DNA of 64,000 nucleotides from Clostridiaceae bacterium. GTDB lineage: Bacteria; Bacillota; Clostridia; Saccharofermentanales; Saccharofermentanaceae. Positions 1-6,971 of the stretch are shown piece after piece. A program made the translations under genes and the position numbers. Where the stretch lies: the NCBI GenBank assembly GCA_012728275.1, contig JAAYFK010000032.1, positions 1-64,000 of the forward strand, read 5' to 3'. Positions within the stretch are counted from its first letter, which is position 1. Each line of letters begins with the position of its first letter. A model generated the notes under the pieces. The model did no database searches and was not told the DNA's origin. It was given only the letters and a program-made list of their open reading frames with translations.

Positions 1-2
1 AG

Positions 3-77
3 GTATTGGTTGAAAAATTTGGTATCGCCTCTGTCGGAACAGTTGACGATGACATCGACCTGTTCTTGAATGCCTGA
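3..77 (+). CDS. C-terminal end of a gene cut by the window edge, possibly hydroxylamine reductase (hybrid cluster protein)
   Basis: An open frame enters from the left edge and stops at TGA 75-77. It ends in EKFGIASVGT, VDDDIDLFL and NA. A VEKFGI...GT.eeDi..fl ending resembles the last residues of hybrid cluster proteins (Hcp), which reduce hydroxylamine and act in nitrosative stress. Only 24 residues are visible, so this is a guess from the tail alone. The redox-defence genes that follow on the other strand agree with it. A strong hairpin lies 80 bases downstream. Confidence 0.4.
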   Translation, partial: VLVEKFGIASVGTVDDDIDLFLNA

Positions 78-156
78 CAAATGAAGAAACATTGTCTTTA
101 GTAAGCGACGATTTACAGAGCATACTGTTTTATCACGTTAGATTTACAATGAATCA

Positions 157-194
157 GCGCCCTTCTGAAAGGTTTTAACACTTCAGAAGGGCGC
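157..194. terminator. Hairpin terminator between convergent genes
   Basis: A perfect 13-base inverted repeat (GCGCCCTTCTGAA at 157-169, its complement at 182-194) has a 12-base loop and is followed on the plus strand by a T-rich stretch. It sits between the end of the plus-strand gene at 77 and the end of the minus-strand operon at 265, so it may serve both directions. The trailing T-run is interrupted. Confidence 0.75.
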
Positions 195-239
195 CCTTTA
201 TTTGATTGATTTAATCCACCAATGTGGGGAGGTTATAAA

Positions 240-278
240 ATGATAATCGTTGTATTGCTTCTTATTAATACTCTATAA
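240..278 (+). other. Tiny open frame behind a perfect ribosome binding site
   Basis: GGGGAGG at 226-232 lies 7 bases before ATG 240. The frame reads MIIVVLLLINTL and stops at TAA 276-278, running into the 3' end of the rubrerythrin gene on the other strand. A strong ribosome binding site in front of a 12-residue hydrophobic peptide suggests either the stump of a membrane protein gene cut off when the neighbouring operon arrived, or a coincidence. No family can be assigned. Confidence 0.25.
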
Positions 279-1242
279 ATTTGCTTCCTGGCACGCCGCA
301 GATACTGCATTTGTCTGGACGAACTTTCTCAATGTTTCCGCAAACGGGGCAGAGATAATAGAAAACCTCTTCTTCATTGTCCAAATTATCAAGTGCATCC
401 TGATATAGGCCAGCATGAACCTCTTCTGCTTTCATCGCGAATGTGAAAGACATAACGGCAGCTTTGTTACCTGAAGCTTCTGCTTCTTTTACAAAGTCAG
501 GATACATATCCTTGTACTCATATGTTTCTCCTGCCACACCATCCTTTAGATTGTCAACTGTCGATCCGATTTTTCCAGCAACCTCAAAATGCTTTAGGGC
601 ATGTATGGTCTCGGCATCTGAAGCTGCTTTAAATAACTTTGCCGCGTTGAGTTTACCATCCTTCTCAGCCTTCTTGGAATAAGCTAGATACTTTCTGTTG
701 GCCTGGGATTCTCCAGCAAATGCCTCCATCAGATTGTCATACGTTTTGTTCTCACTCATACTATTACTCTCCTTTTTATTAAAAGCTTTCAATAATTCTT
801 CAACTGTTTCTTTTGGGAAATCTTCTGGCTGCTCTTGATCAATTAGGGACCTTAGAAAATCCAGAGTATTATCGCTTTGTGGAAGCATATATCCTGCTTC
901 CCGGATAATATCCTCAGCCATAATATGATTAGATTTTTCTATAGCCATTGCCAGCTTTCCTGGTAATCCGGCGGCAATCATCTCTTGCTCCGACTTGCTT
1001 CGCATAAGGTTTCTAAGAACGTTGATGACTGCTTCGGTTTTAGGCTGCTGTTGCGGATAAACTTCAGGTACCATGGATATTGCACCGGACGGACAAGCGC
1101 CTGCACAGTCTCCGCAACCGATACACTTGGAAACATCAATTACGCTGTTTTCTGTATCTGTCGCACCAGTAGGGCATACGTATAAACACAAGCAATCTTT
1201 AGTGCAAAGACGTATATTTCTGACAGCATATTTCTTAGTCAT
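265..1242 (-). CDS. Ferredoxin-rubrerythrin fusion protein, with an internal start for rubrerythrin alone
   Basis: This predicted cytoplasmic peroxide-reducing protein has 325 residues. Residues 1-51 form a ferredoxin-like part with two cysteine sets (C13, C17, C19, C23 and C40, C43, C46, C50), fitting two [4Fe-4S] clusters. Residues 55-160 are helical and unassigned. Residues 162-325 are a complete rubrerythrin: the diiron motifs AGESQANRKY, DAETIHALKHFE and FAMKAEEVHAGLY, then a C-terminal rubredoxin-type CPVCG...CSICG iron site. The start at 1242 follows GGGAGG and lies 2 bases after the rubredoxin stop; an open extension to 1341 has no such site. Residue 162 is itself an ATG (757-759) preceded by AGGAGAG, so free rubrerythrin may also be made. 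The rubrerythrin identity is very secure; whether the long form is the main product is open. Confidence 0.9.
   Translation of the reverse strand: MTKKYAVRNIRLCTKDCLCLYVCPTGATDTENSVIDVSKCIGCGDCAGACPSGAISMVPEVYPQQQPKTEAVINVLRNLMRSKSEQEMIAAGLPGKLAMAIEKSNHIMAEDIIREAGYMLPQSDNTLDFLRSLIDQEQPEDFPKETVEELLKAFNKKESNSMSENKTYDNLMEAFAGESQANRKYLAYSKKAEKDGKLNAAKLFKAASDAETIHALKHFEVAGKIGSTVDNLKDGVAGETYEYKDMYPDFVKEAEASGNKAAVMSFTFAMKAEEVHAGLYQDALDNLDNEEEVFYYLCPVCGNIEKVRPDKCSICGVPGSKFIEY
767..773 (-). promoter_or_regulatory. Internal ribosome binding site for free rubrerythrin
   Basis: On the minus strand AGGAGAG (773-767) stands 7 bases before the ATG at 759, which is exactly where rubrerythrin proteins normally begin. 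The upstream ferredoxin frame continues through this site with no stop, so the same bases encode amino acids and could also recruit ribosomes. Confidence 0.6.
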
Positions 1243-1244
1243 TA

Positions 1245-1916
1245 TTATGACCTCCCTTCGATCTTTTCGAATTTCCAGTTTGGGACTTTGCAAACAGGAC
1301 AAACTTCTGGTGGGGTATCTCCAATATATACAAAACCACAAATGGTACAGACATAAACACCAGTGTTTTCAAACATAGTGTCGCCTTCATTCTTATATCG
1401 GGTTAAAAGGGACTTTAAGATGCGTGTAACCTTTTCACTCCAGACCAAGGCGCGAAGTGCACCACGGTCTTTTGAATCTGAGGCTACAGCATTTGCATCT
1501 GTAAAACCTTGCTCAAGGTCATTTTCGATTAGAGCAATCAACTGATTATAATCCGGGTTCTTGGCAGGTAGCGAAGAATTTTTAAAATATCCAGCCAGTT
1601 CTGTAAAGAGGGACGCCTCCTTCGATTTATACTGCTTCTCGCAGCCTCGAGCCAAATTCGTACATAGAGCGCTGACCTCAAGCGGAGAAAGTTCCAACAT
1701 GTCAGTAGGCATTTCTACAACAGGTTTTGCCTTCTTCTCAGAAGATACAGTTGCTTCGCCTTGCTTTTCAAATTCCGTTTTTGTTGCTCCACAGATAGGG
1801 CAGACCCAATCATCTGGGAGGTCTTCCCACTTAGTTCCCGGAGCTATGCCAGCTTCAGGAATACCCGTTGCCTCGTCATAGATGTAACCGCAAATGGAAC
1901 AAATATATTTGCTCAT
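1245..1916 (-). CDS. Double rubredoxin protein with a helical middle domain
   Basis: The 223-residue protein starts with a classical rubredoxin (C6, C9, C39, C42, with the [18 protein letters not shown] pattern). It ends with a second, rubrerythrin-style rubredoxin module (C190, C193, C206, C209). Residues about 70-180 are helical and resemble a ferritin-like scaffold without obvious diiron ligands. Rubredoxins pass single electrons to rubrerythrin and to oxygen- or peroxide-reducing enzymes, and the gene lies directly upstream of the ferredoxin-rubrerythrin gene in one operon. The start at 1916 follows AAGGAGG. A further ATG at residue 181, with an AAGG before it, could give the C-terminal module alone. 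Confidence 0.88.
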   Translation of the reverse strand: MSKYICSICGYIYDEATGIPEAGIAPGTKWEDLPDDWVCPICGATKTEFEKQGEATVSSEKKAKPVVEMPTDMLELSPLEVSALCTNLARGCEKQYKSKEASLFTELAGYFKNSSLPAKNPDYNQLIALIENDLEQGFTDANAVASDSKDRGALRALVWSEKVTRILKSLLTRYKNEGDTMFENTGVYVCTICGFVYIGDTPPEVCPVCKVPNWKFEKIEGRS

Positions 1917-1937
1917 ATCAATACCTCCTTTTTGCTA

Positions 1938-1955
1938 TTTTAACAGAAGTTAAAA
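1938..1955. promoter_or_regulatory. Palindrome in the leader of the rubredoxin-rubrerythrin operon
   Basis: TTTTAAC-AGAA-GTTAAAA is a perfect 7-4-7 inverted repeat located 22 bases upstream of the rubredoxin start. It overlaps a TTAAAAT stretch that could serve as a -10 box on the minus strand. It may be an operator for a redox or peroxide repressor; it does not match the PerR consensus well. The rest of 1917-2102 shows no gene. Confidence 0.35.
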
Positions 1956-2102
1956 GGCGTTTCTGTAATTTTGTCACATAAATATAAAAACTATTTATAA
2001 TCTTATTATTTACTTCGGTTCAGTCTTTCGGTGAAGGCGCATCACTATTGGAAAAAAATCCATCACTTCGTTAATGAACAGTTATATAGACATAATCACA
2101 GC

Positions 2103-2927
2103 TTATTCGCCGCACTCATCATGATGTTGATGTTCGTGGCAAACGGAGCCGGTTGTCTGAAGTTCGCCGTTTAGATAGTTTTGAACTGCGGTTTTCGCAT
2201 CGCCTGAAGCGCCTACAACGACCTCGACATTCCTCTCGTTAAATATATCAACAGCACCTCCGCCCATACCACCGCTGATTATTATGTTTACACCGCGATC
2301 GGCAAGAAAATTTGGTAGAAATCCGGGTTTGTGACCGGGATTAGGAATAGATTCTTCATTTACAATTCTCCCATTTTCAACATCGTAAATCAGGAAGTTC
2401 ACGCAATGTCCAAAGTGTTCCGTAACATTCTTTCCCTCACCAGCTACTGCAATTTTCATCATTTCTTTCTCCTCCATATTTCTATTTTCAATATATTCGT
2501 CAAGTATTTGTGCAGCATATTCAACAAGTTCTGCACAGGGGCGCTTTTTGTAGTAAGCTTCTGTTCTGTCCTCCGGAATAGGAACATCATGTTTTGAGTT
2601 AATTTTCAATAAGTCTCTGCAAATTATTGATTGATTTGATTGCTCGAACTGCTTTGCTAAAGATTGGATTAAATTATAGTGTTCAGATTTCTTTTGTTTA
2701 TCTGTCGGATCGGTATATCCATATTTCATTCCAACAACCATAAACATTCCGCTAACAGCACCACATACCTCTCGCAACCTTCCCATACCGCCGCCAAACG
2801 ACGATGATATTTTTAGTGCATCTTCAATATCAAGTCCTGTTTCATCGCAAAATGCGACAAGAACGGATTGCGAGCAATTGTAACCCCTTTTAAATAGTTC
2901 TTTTGCATAATCCGAATGTTTACTCAA
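2103..2927 (-). CDS. C_GCAxxG_C_C family protein fused in frame to a NifX/NifB-like domain
   Basis: The 274-residue product has two parts. Residues 1-155 match the C_GCAxxG_C_C family (C18, C27 and CGAVSG at 55-60 after FGGGMGR), probably redox- or metal-linked and of unknown function. Residues 156-274 match the dinitrogenase iron-molybdenum cofactor family (NifX/NifB C-terminal fold; EHFGHC near the start, GGMGGGA later) and end in a His-rich tail (HEHQHHDE). The start is TTG 2927 behind AAGGAAG; no ATG fits. The second domain has its own ATGATG at 2457-2462 behind GGAGGAG. It is the last gene of the Fe-S operon. Each domain has the length of a normal stand-alone protein. Confidence 0.85.
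   Translation of the reverse strand: MSKHSDYAKELFKRGYNCSQSVLVAFCDETGLDIEDALKISSSFGGGMGRLREVCGAVSGMFMVVGMKYGYTDPTDKQKKSEHYNLIQSLAKQFEQSNQSIICRDLLKINSKHDVPIPEDRTEAYYKKRPCAELVEYAAQILDEYIENRNMEEKEMMKIAVAGEGKNVTEHFGHCVNFLIYDVENGRIVNEESIPNPGHKPGFLPNFLADRGVNIIISGGMGGGAVDIFNERNVEVVVGASGDAKTAVQNYLNGELQTTGSVCHEHQHHDECGE
2469..2475 (-). promoter_or_regulatory. Internal ribosome binding site for the NifX-like domain
   Basis: On the minus strand GGAGGAG (2475-2469) lies 6 bases before ATG 2462, where NifX-like proteins begin (MMKIAVAGEG). The preceding C_GCAxxG frame reads through it without a stop. Free NifX-like protein and a fusion could both be made. Confidence 0.6.
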
Positions 2928-2942
2928 TGCTTTTTACTTCCT

Positions 2943-3767
2943 TTATATTGATATTTGATCTCCCGTTGATATGTAGTTAATACTTTCACCCATTACAGTC
3001 TTCAGACGGTTATAGGATTCAATACCTGTACAGTGGCAGGTATAGTATTTCGAGCAGGTCTTCAGCAGAAAATTTCCTATCTCATCTACAACATTCGGAG
3101 CCTCACATTGCTTTGTCCCGCGATTATAGAGATGAAATCCTCCGATAACATAATCTGGCAGACAGCCTTTTTCGATTTTAAACTGATCAATAATGTTAAT
3201 TACTCCGCTGTGCGCACAGCCAGCAATCAGCAGAGTTTTTCCGTCTTTGCTTATTATTAGGTTTTGCTCATGTGCGAAATCGTCATGTACAAATGCATCC
3301 CTATTTTTCATAAACAAATCAGCATTGCCCATCGGTACAAGTCTTTTCAACTTAACTCCTGAAAACAATTCAAGTTCATTGTCAATCACAACGCGGCCAC
3401 TGCAGAACACAAATCGCTCATTTGGTAGCAAAGACTCATCCAGCCCAATATATGCTTTTACACCGCCCGGTCTATTTGCGTAATGTGGTTCGAATGCCAT
3501 TTGATTAAGGTATATTTTCGCTCGGTTGTTGATGCCAAGAAATGTCTTCAGGCCACCGCCGTGGTCATAGTGGCCATGAGATATCACAGCCAGATCTACA
3601 CTTGCTATATCAACTCCCATCTTTTCGGCATTTTTTGCAAATAGGTCGCTTGAACCCGTATCAAACAGAACCTTGTGAGTTCCCGTTTCAATATAAAGGC
3701 TGAGGCCGTGTTCACTTTCAAATTTCTCTGAAGACGTTGTGTTTTCTGACAACACCTTAACTATCAT
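2943..3767 (-). CDS. Metallo-beta-lactamase-fold hydrolase of the COG1237 type
   Basis: The 274-residue protein carries the zinc-binding HGHYDHGG motif at residues 64-71. A later GCAHSG and a GGFHLY segment are typical of the COG1237 branch (related to the MBL enzymes of dihydropteroate-type pathways). The substrate is unknown. Its ATG overlaps the TGA of the upstream MinD-type gene (ATGA at 3764-3767), so it is translationally coupled in the Fe-S operon. The MinD-ferredoxin, NifX and MBL neighbours suggest a role in metal-cofactor handling rather than antibiotic resistance. The fold is certain; the function is not. Confidence 0.85.
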   Translation of the reverse strand: MIVKVLSENTTSSEKFESEHGLSLYIETGTHKVLFDTGSSDLFAKNAEKMGVDIASVDLAVISHGHYDHGGGLKTFLGINNRAKIYLNQMAFEPHYANRPGGVKAYIGLDESLLPNERFVFCSGRVVIDNELELFSGVKLKRLVPMGNADLFMKNRDAFVHDDFAHEQNLIISKDGKTLLIAGCAHSGVINIIDQFKIEKGCLPDYVIGGFHLYNRGTKQCEAPNVVDEIGNFLLKTCSKYYTCHCTGIESYNRLKTVMGESINYISTGDQISI

Positions 3768-4651
3768 GCTTCAACACCGTCTCTTTCTTTAAATAGTAGC
3801 TCCATCGCGTTGCTGAAAACTTCTCTTATAGCGCGTCCTGAAGGGCAATCAACATCTACTATTGTTTGCCCATTATTGATTGCGCATACTGCCAACGGGT
3901 CAAATGGTATCCTGCCTGTAAATAGCAGACCTTCCTCTTTGCAGAACTTCTCAATCTTCTCTGCATTTGCGAGATTCGTGTCGAACTTATTTATACAGAC
4001 TCCAATCTTTGTACGGAACTTTTCCGACGTTTTTATGATGCGCTCCATATCACTGATTCCCGAAATTGATGGCTCCGCTATAATCAAGACCATATCAACT
4101 CCGCTTAGAGAAGCGATTACGGGACAGCCTATGCCGGGTGAACCGTCGATAATAGCAATTCTGGTATCTGGATTCGCCGTAGTTTTCGTTTGATTCTTTA
4201 CTTCGGTTACCAGTTTTCCCGAAGTGCCGCTTCCCATTTTCAGTTGTGCTGTTGAAAAAATAGTATTGCTGTCAACATAGAGCATCAGTTCTCCCGCAAC
4301 AGCGGATTTTAACGAAACAGCATTTGCAGGGCAGAAGGCTTCGCAAACACCGCAACCCTCACAGGCAAAAGGCTCTACCTTAAAGCCGTTCTCATTGGAT
4401 ATTGCATCGAATCGACAATTTTCTTTACATAGTCCACATTCAATGCACTTATCAGGGTCTATCTCAGCTATTGCCATACCAAAATAGTCTGTTCGTTTAG
4501 GCTCGGTGTTTTGTGCCATAATTAGGTGAAGGTTGGGCGCGTCAACATCGCAATCGGCATAGACTTTGGCACTTGAGAGCTTTATAAAAGCGCTGGCTAC
4601 TGTTGTTTTACCGGTGCCGCCCTTACCGCTGAGGATTAACAGTTGTTTCAT
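3764..4651 (-). CDS. MinD-superfamily ATPase with inserted ferredoxin domain (first copy)
   Basis: The 295-residue protein has a deviant Walker A (GKGGTGKTT, residues 9-17). An inserted 2[4Fe-4S] domain follows (C69, C72, C75, C79 and C97, C100, C103, C107) and then the rest of the Mrp/NifH-like P-loop fold (IIDGSPGIGCP). The family is common in anaerobes and often encoded as tandem pairs beside NifX-like proteins; its reaction is unproven. Fe-S or metal cluster assembly or electron-coupled ATPase work is plausible. The ATG at 4651 follows AAGGAGG and overlaps the end of the second copy by 29 bases. Confidence 0.9.
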   Translation of the reverse strand: MKQLLILSGKGGTGKTTVASAFIKLSSAKVYADCDVDAPNLHLIMAQNTEPKRTDYFGMAIAEIDPDKCIECGLCKENCRFDAISNENGFKVEPFACEGCGVCEAFCPANAVSLKSAVAGELMLYVDSNTIFSTAQLKMGSGTSGKLVTEVKNQTKTTANPDTRIAIIDGSPGIGCPVIASLSGVDMVLIIAEPSISGISDMERIIKTSEKFRTKIGVCINKFDTNLANAEKIEKFCKEEGLLFTGRIPFDPLAVCAINNGQTIVDVDCPSGRAIREVFSNAMELLFKERDGVEA

Positions 4652-5504
4652 GTCGCACCTCCTTCTTAACGGTCTCAAGCAACGAAGTAAATAAAGATCT
4701 AAACCTATTGCTTTCCCTTGAAGCTATTTTGGCGTCTGAATTAAGACGACCAAGCTCGTTATCAAAAGGTATACGACCCAATATAGGAATGTTATTCTCT
4801 ATGCAAAACATCTCAGCTGGGTTCTCTCCGTCCAGACATTTATTTAGAACAACTCCGTGCGGCTTTTTAAAAAGTCTGACCAAATCATAGACCATCTTGA
4901 GGTTATGAACACCGAAGATCGTAGGTTCAGTAACGAGTATGCAATAATCCGCATCCTTAATACTTTCCATAACGATACAGGCGCTTCCCGGAGGACAGTC
5001 GACAAAGATGGGAAGTTCTTCATTTATAATGCTATCGTTAAGAAGACTTTTAATTATTGGTATTCCGGACGCTTCACCTGTATTCATCATCCCGGTATGA
5101 ACGCTTACACTCCCAGAAAATCCTCTTAGCACTTTGCCAATGGGTTTTTCTTGTTCTCCAATTGCATTTTCCGAACAGGATAGCATACAGCCGCCACAGG
5201 AGTGGCACACCTCTTCAAAAACATAAGGTTTGTTTTTTATGAAGGCAAGCGCATTGAATTTACAAAAATCAACGCATCTTCGGCAACCGTTGCACATACT
5301 ATCATTGATGACTGGAATTTTTACAGTAATTACTTCTTCCTGGACCTTCTCAGGCTTGAAAAACAAATGACCATTGGGCTCTTCAACATCACAATCTATA
5401 TAGATTGATTTCTCGGCAATTGATGCTAAATTGACAGACACTAGTGTTTTTCCTGTTCCGCCTTTGCCACTTAGTATGGCAATTCTTACACCTTTACTTT
5501 TCAT
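4623..5504 (-). CDS. MinD-superfamily ATPase with inserted ferredoxin domain (second copy)
   Basis: This 293-residue paralogue of the next gene has Walker A GKGGTGKT (residues 13-20). Two cysteine sets follow (C71, C74, C77, C81 and C100, C103, C106, C110) and then VDCPPGS in the P-loop fold. The two proteins probably form a heterodimer, as MinD/NifH-type ATPases work as dimers. I chose ATG 5504 because CGGGAT lies about 9 bases before it; ATG 5510, two codons earlier, is also possible. The start overlaps the end of the NifX-like gene, showing tight coupling. Confidence 0.9.
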   Translation of the reverse strand: MKSKGVRIAILSGKGGTGKTLVSVNLASIAEKSIYIDCDVEEPNGHLFFKPEKVQEEVITVKIPVINDSMCNGCRRCVDFCKFNALAFIKNKPYVFEEVCHSCGGCMLSCSENAIGEQEKPIGKVLRGFSGSVSVHTGMMNTGEASGIPIIKSLLNDSIINEELPIFVDCPPGSACIVMESIKDADYCILVTEPTIFGVHNLKMVYDLVRLFKKPHGVVLNKCLDGENPAEMFCIENNIPILGRIPFDNELGRLNSDAKIASRESNRFRSLFTSLLETVKKEVRHETTVNPQR

Positions 5505-5859
5505 GGCCATGAAATCCCGGATGGAAATCACTGAGCAAAACAAGCTGTTCAGCTACAAATGCGTCAATATTCTCCTGAACAGTTCCGGGAATCGATTTAT
5601 AGATTAGTACCTCCGACTTTCGCAAGACCTCTTCCGCATTTTCACCGCAACGTGGAGTAAGCAGTGCTTTAACACCATGGTCAGCTATCACTTGAGCGGC
5701 TCTGATCCCAGCGCCACCTTGACTAGCAACAGCGCTGTTATCAAGATAATAGTTTTCTTTAGTATCTGTATTATAGAAAAGGAAATATGGAGCTCGTCCA
5801 AAAGACGGGCACACACTAGATTCCAAGTTTTGATTATCTACTGGTATTGCTATTTTCAT
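5494..5859 (-). CDS. NifX/NifB-like iron-molybdenum cofactor family protein
   Basis: The 121-residue protein belongs to the dinitrogenase iron-molybdenum cofactor family: it starts MKIAIPVDN, with the CPSFGRAPYF and ASQGGAGIRAAQ segments. Members carry metal clusters or cofactor precursors in nitrogen fixers, but short copies like this occur in many non-fixing anaerobes beside MinD-ferredoxin ATPases, where the cargo is unknown. The start at 5859 follows GGAGGG and overlaps the TGA of the DUF134 gene by 4 bases. No nitrogenase genes are visible. Confidence 0.88.
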   Translation of the reverse strand: MKIAIPVDNQNLESSVCPSFGRAPYFLFYNTDTKENYYLDNSAVASQGGAGIRAAQVIADHGVKALLTPRCGENAEEVLRKSEVLIYKSIPGTVQENIDAFVAEQLVLLSDFHPGFHGHEK

Positions 5860-6242
5860 TTTCTTCCCTCCGTTCTAATATCCTCTTCAAAACCTCTTCC
5901 GCATCTATGACGACGACAACCGCCTCTGCCACATCCGTTCCCTCTGCCATCACATAGCTGATATTCGCCGCCTTCTATCCAAAGAACATTACCGTTAACC
6001 AAAGACTTGGCTAGTTTTTTTCTTGCCTCATCATAAATTCCTTGAACTGTTGTGCGAGAAATGTTCATTTGATTGGCGCATTCTTCCTGCGTGAATCCGT
6101 CCAAATCAATAAGTCTTATAGTCTCATACTCATCAACGGTCATATTTACTGTGTTTTCTGTGTCCAAAGGGGAGTCAAGAGGTCCGAAGCGATTACTGTC
6201 TGGAAGGCAACATACTCTTCTGCATTTTCTTGGTCTTGGCAT
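5856..6242 (-). CDS. DUF134 (UPF0251) DNA-binding protein, likely operon regulator
   Basis: The 128-residue protein opens with MPRPRKCRRVCCLP and has a sigma-factor-region-4-like helix-turn-helix (EYETIRLIDLDGFTQEECA, then MNISRTTVQGIYDEARKKLA). Its C-terminus is rich in Gly, Cys, Arg and His (residues about 97-118), a possible metal or cluster site. DUF134 genes nearly always sit with NifX-like genes, so it is the best candidate for sensing metal or cluster status and controlling this operon. Repeats near 6572-6626 could be its target. Confidence 0.85.
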   Translation of the reverse strand: MPRPRKCRRVCCLPDSNRFGPLDSPLDTENTVNMTVDEYETIRLIDLDGFTQEECANQMNISRTTVQGIYDEARKKLAKSLVNGNVLWIEGGEYQLCDGRGNGCGRGGCRRHRCGRGFEEDIRTEGRK

Positions 6243-6289
6243 ATATTCTCACCTCACTTAACGACAGAAACAACCAGAGTGTCTTCTGA

Positions 6290-6553
6290 TTATTTCTGAT
6301 GTACTTTCAATTTTTCTAACTGATTATCAATGACATCCAGTCGATCTCTCAGCGCATCCATCTGCTTTTGGAGTAGCTCTTTTTGTGTATTAAAGGAGTT
6401 CTGATTTACAAAGAACCCTCTTCTGAAGGCACATCCTGAACCTAATCTAAGTCCTGTAACACAAACTATCGAATTGTTGCATGCGCACGCGCCTAATCCT
6501 CTTCCAGTCTTTGGTCCTGTACCCATTGGGCCAGATCCATCTCTTCTAGGCAT
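6290..6553 (-). CDS. DUF5320 small glycine-rich protein
   Basis: The 87-residue protein starts MPRRDGSGPMGTGPKTGRG, the signature of DUF5320, has a few cysteines (ACACNN, CVTG, GCAF), and ends in a short predicted coiled coil (QKELLQKQMDALRDRL). Function is unknown; the family travels with DUF134 and NifX-like genes. The start at 6553 follows AAGGAGG; a longer frame to 6595 has no such site. It is the first gene of the Fe-S operon. Confidence 0.8.
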   Translation of the reverse strand: MPRRDGSGPMGTGPKTGRGLGACACNNSIVCVTGLRLGSGCAFRRGFFVNQNSFNTQKELLQKQMDALRDRLDVIDNQLEKLKVHQK

Positions 6554-6571
6554 AACATTCACCTCCTTATA

Positions 6572-6626
6572 GTTTCTGACATATGCCGCTTTCAATTACT
6601 ATTGTATCTCGTTTCGGACATATGTC
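6572..6626. promoter_or_regulatory. Two direct repeats flanking the Fe-S operon promoter: candidate operators
   Basis: GTTTC(T/G)GACATATG occurs at 6572-6585 and 6611-6624, 39 bases apart. The second copy extends to the palindrome GACATATGTC (6617-6626) and overlaps the -35 box; the first lies just downstream of the start point. One copy on each side of the core promoter is a layout typical of repressor control. Confidence 0.5.
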
Positions 6627-6628
6627 AA
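6601..6628 (-). promoter_or_regulatory. Promoter of the Fe-S/NifX operon
   Basis: On the minus strand TTGACA (6628-6623) is followed after 16 bases by TACAAT (6606-6601). Transcription would start near 6594, about 40 bases upstream of the DUF5320 start. Confidence 0.75.
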
Positions 6629-6660
6629 TAACTCTCTTAGAAATAGTTTAATTTTGTCCC

Positions 6661-6684
6661 GAAAAAAGTCGGACTAATCCGACT
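6661..6684 (-). terminator. Rho-independent terminator, minus strand
   Basis: AGTCGGA at 6667-6673 pairs with TCCGACT at 6678-6684 over a 4-base loop. On the minus strand the hairpin is followed by six T. It would end transcripts coming from the DUF896 and two-component genes to the right and insulate the Fe-S operon. Confidence 0.8.
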
Positions 6685-6971
6685 TCATCATTTTTAGAGA
6701 CATTCATTTAAATACTATGTCAAAAAAAGGGGGGGGAGATAGGCAGATTGTCTGCTTCCTCAAATACATACAACTATGTTAAAAGACTGTTCACGATCTT
6801 GCAGGGAAGAGACGATAAATGCCGAGAAAATGCTTAAAGCTAACGCAATAAACATAATCGATATATTGGGTGCAATTTGCATCAAATTTGTGTGCTTCTA
6901 AACGTGTTATGAAATCAATCCAGCATAAGTTGAAGCACATAGATGCAACTTACGAGGGGCACTTCTTTGTT
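6685..6971. other. Intergenic stretch without a convincing gene
   Basis: This stretch holds a run of seven A followed by eight G near 6722-6736. It has several short open frames on both strands (for example 6776-6901 plus, 6791-6940 minus), but none has a ribosome binding site or a recognisable product. It may be the worn edge between the Fe-S operon and the next cluster. Confidence 0.4.

Noticed and set aside
1243..1341. Longer N-terminus for the ferredoxin-rubrerythrin protein
   Set aside because: It overlaps the rubredoxin coding end in another frame and lacks a ribosome binding site, whereas ATG 1242 has a perfect one.
5494..5859. Nitrogen fixation genes
   Set aside because: NifX/NifB-like domains alone are common in non-fixers; no nifH, nifD or nifK is present, and the MinD-like ATPases have inserted ferredoxin domains unlike NifH.
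6722..6736. Run of seven A then eight G, considered as a phase-variation tract
   Set aside because: It lies in no gene and not between clear promoter boxes, so slippage would have no visible effect.
6776..6901. Plus-strand 41-residue frame with several Cys beside the AgrC-like operon, considered as a signal peptide precursor
   Set aside because: No ribosome binding site, no AgrB nearby, wrong strand, and no leader-core-tail pattern of AgrD.
6791..6940. Minus-strand 49-residue frame after the DUF896 gene
   Set aside because: No ribosome binding site and no recognisable pattern; composition looks like chance.
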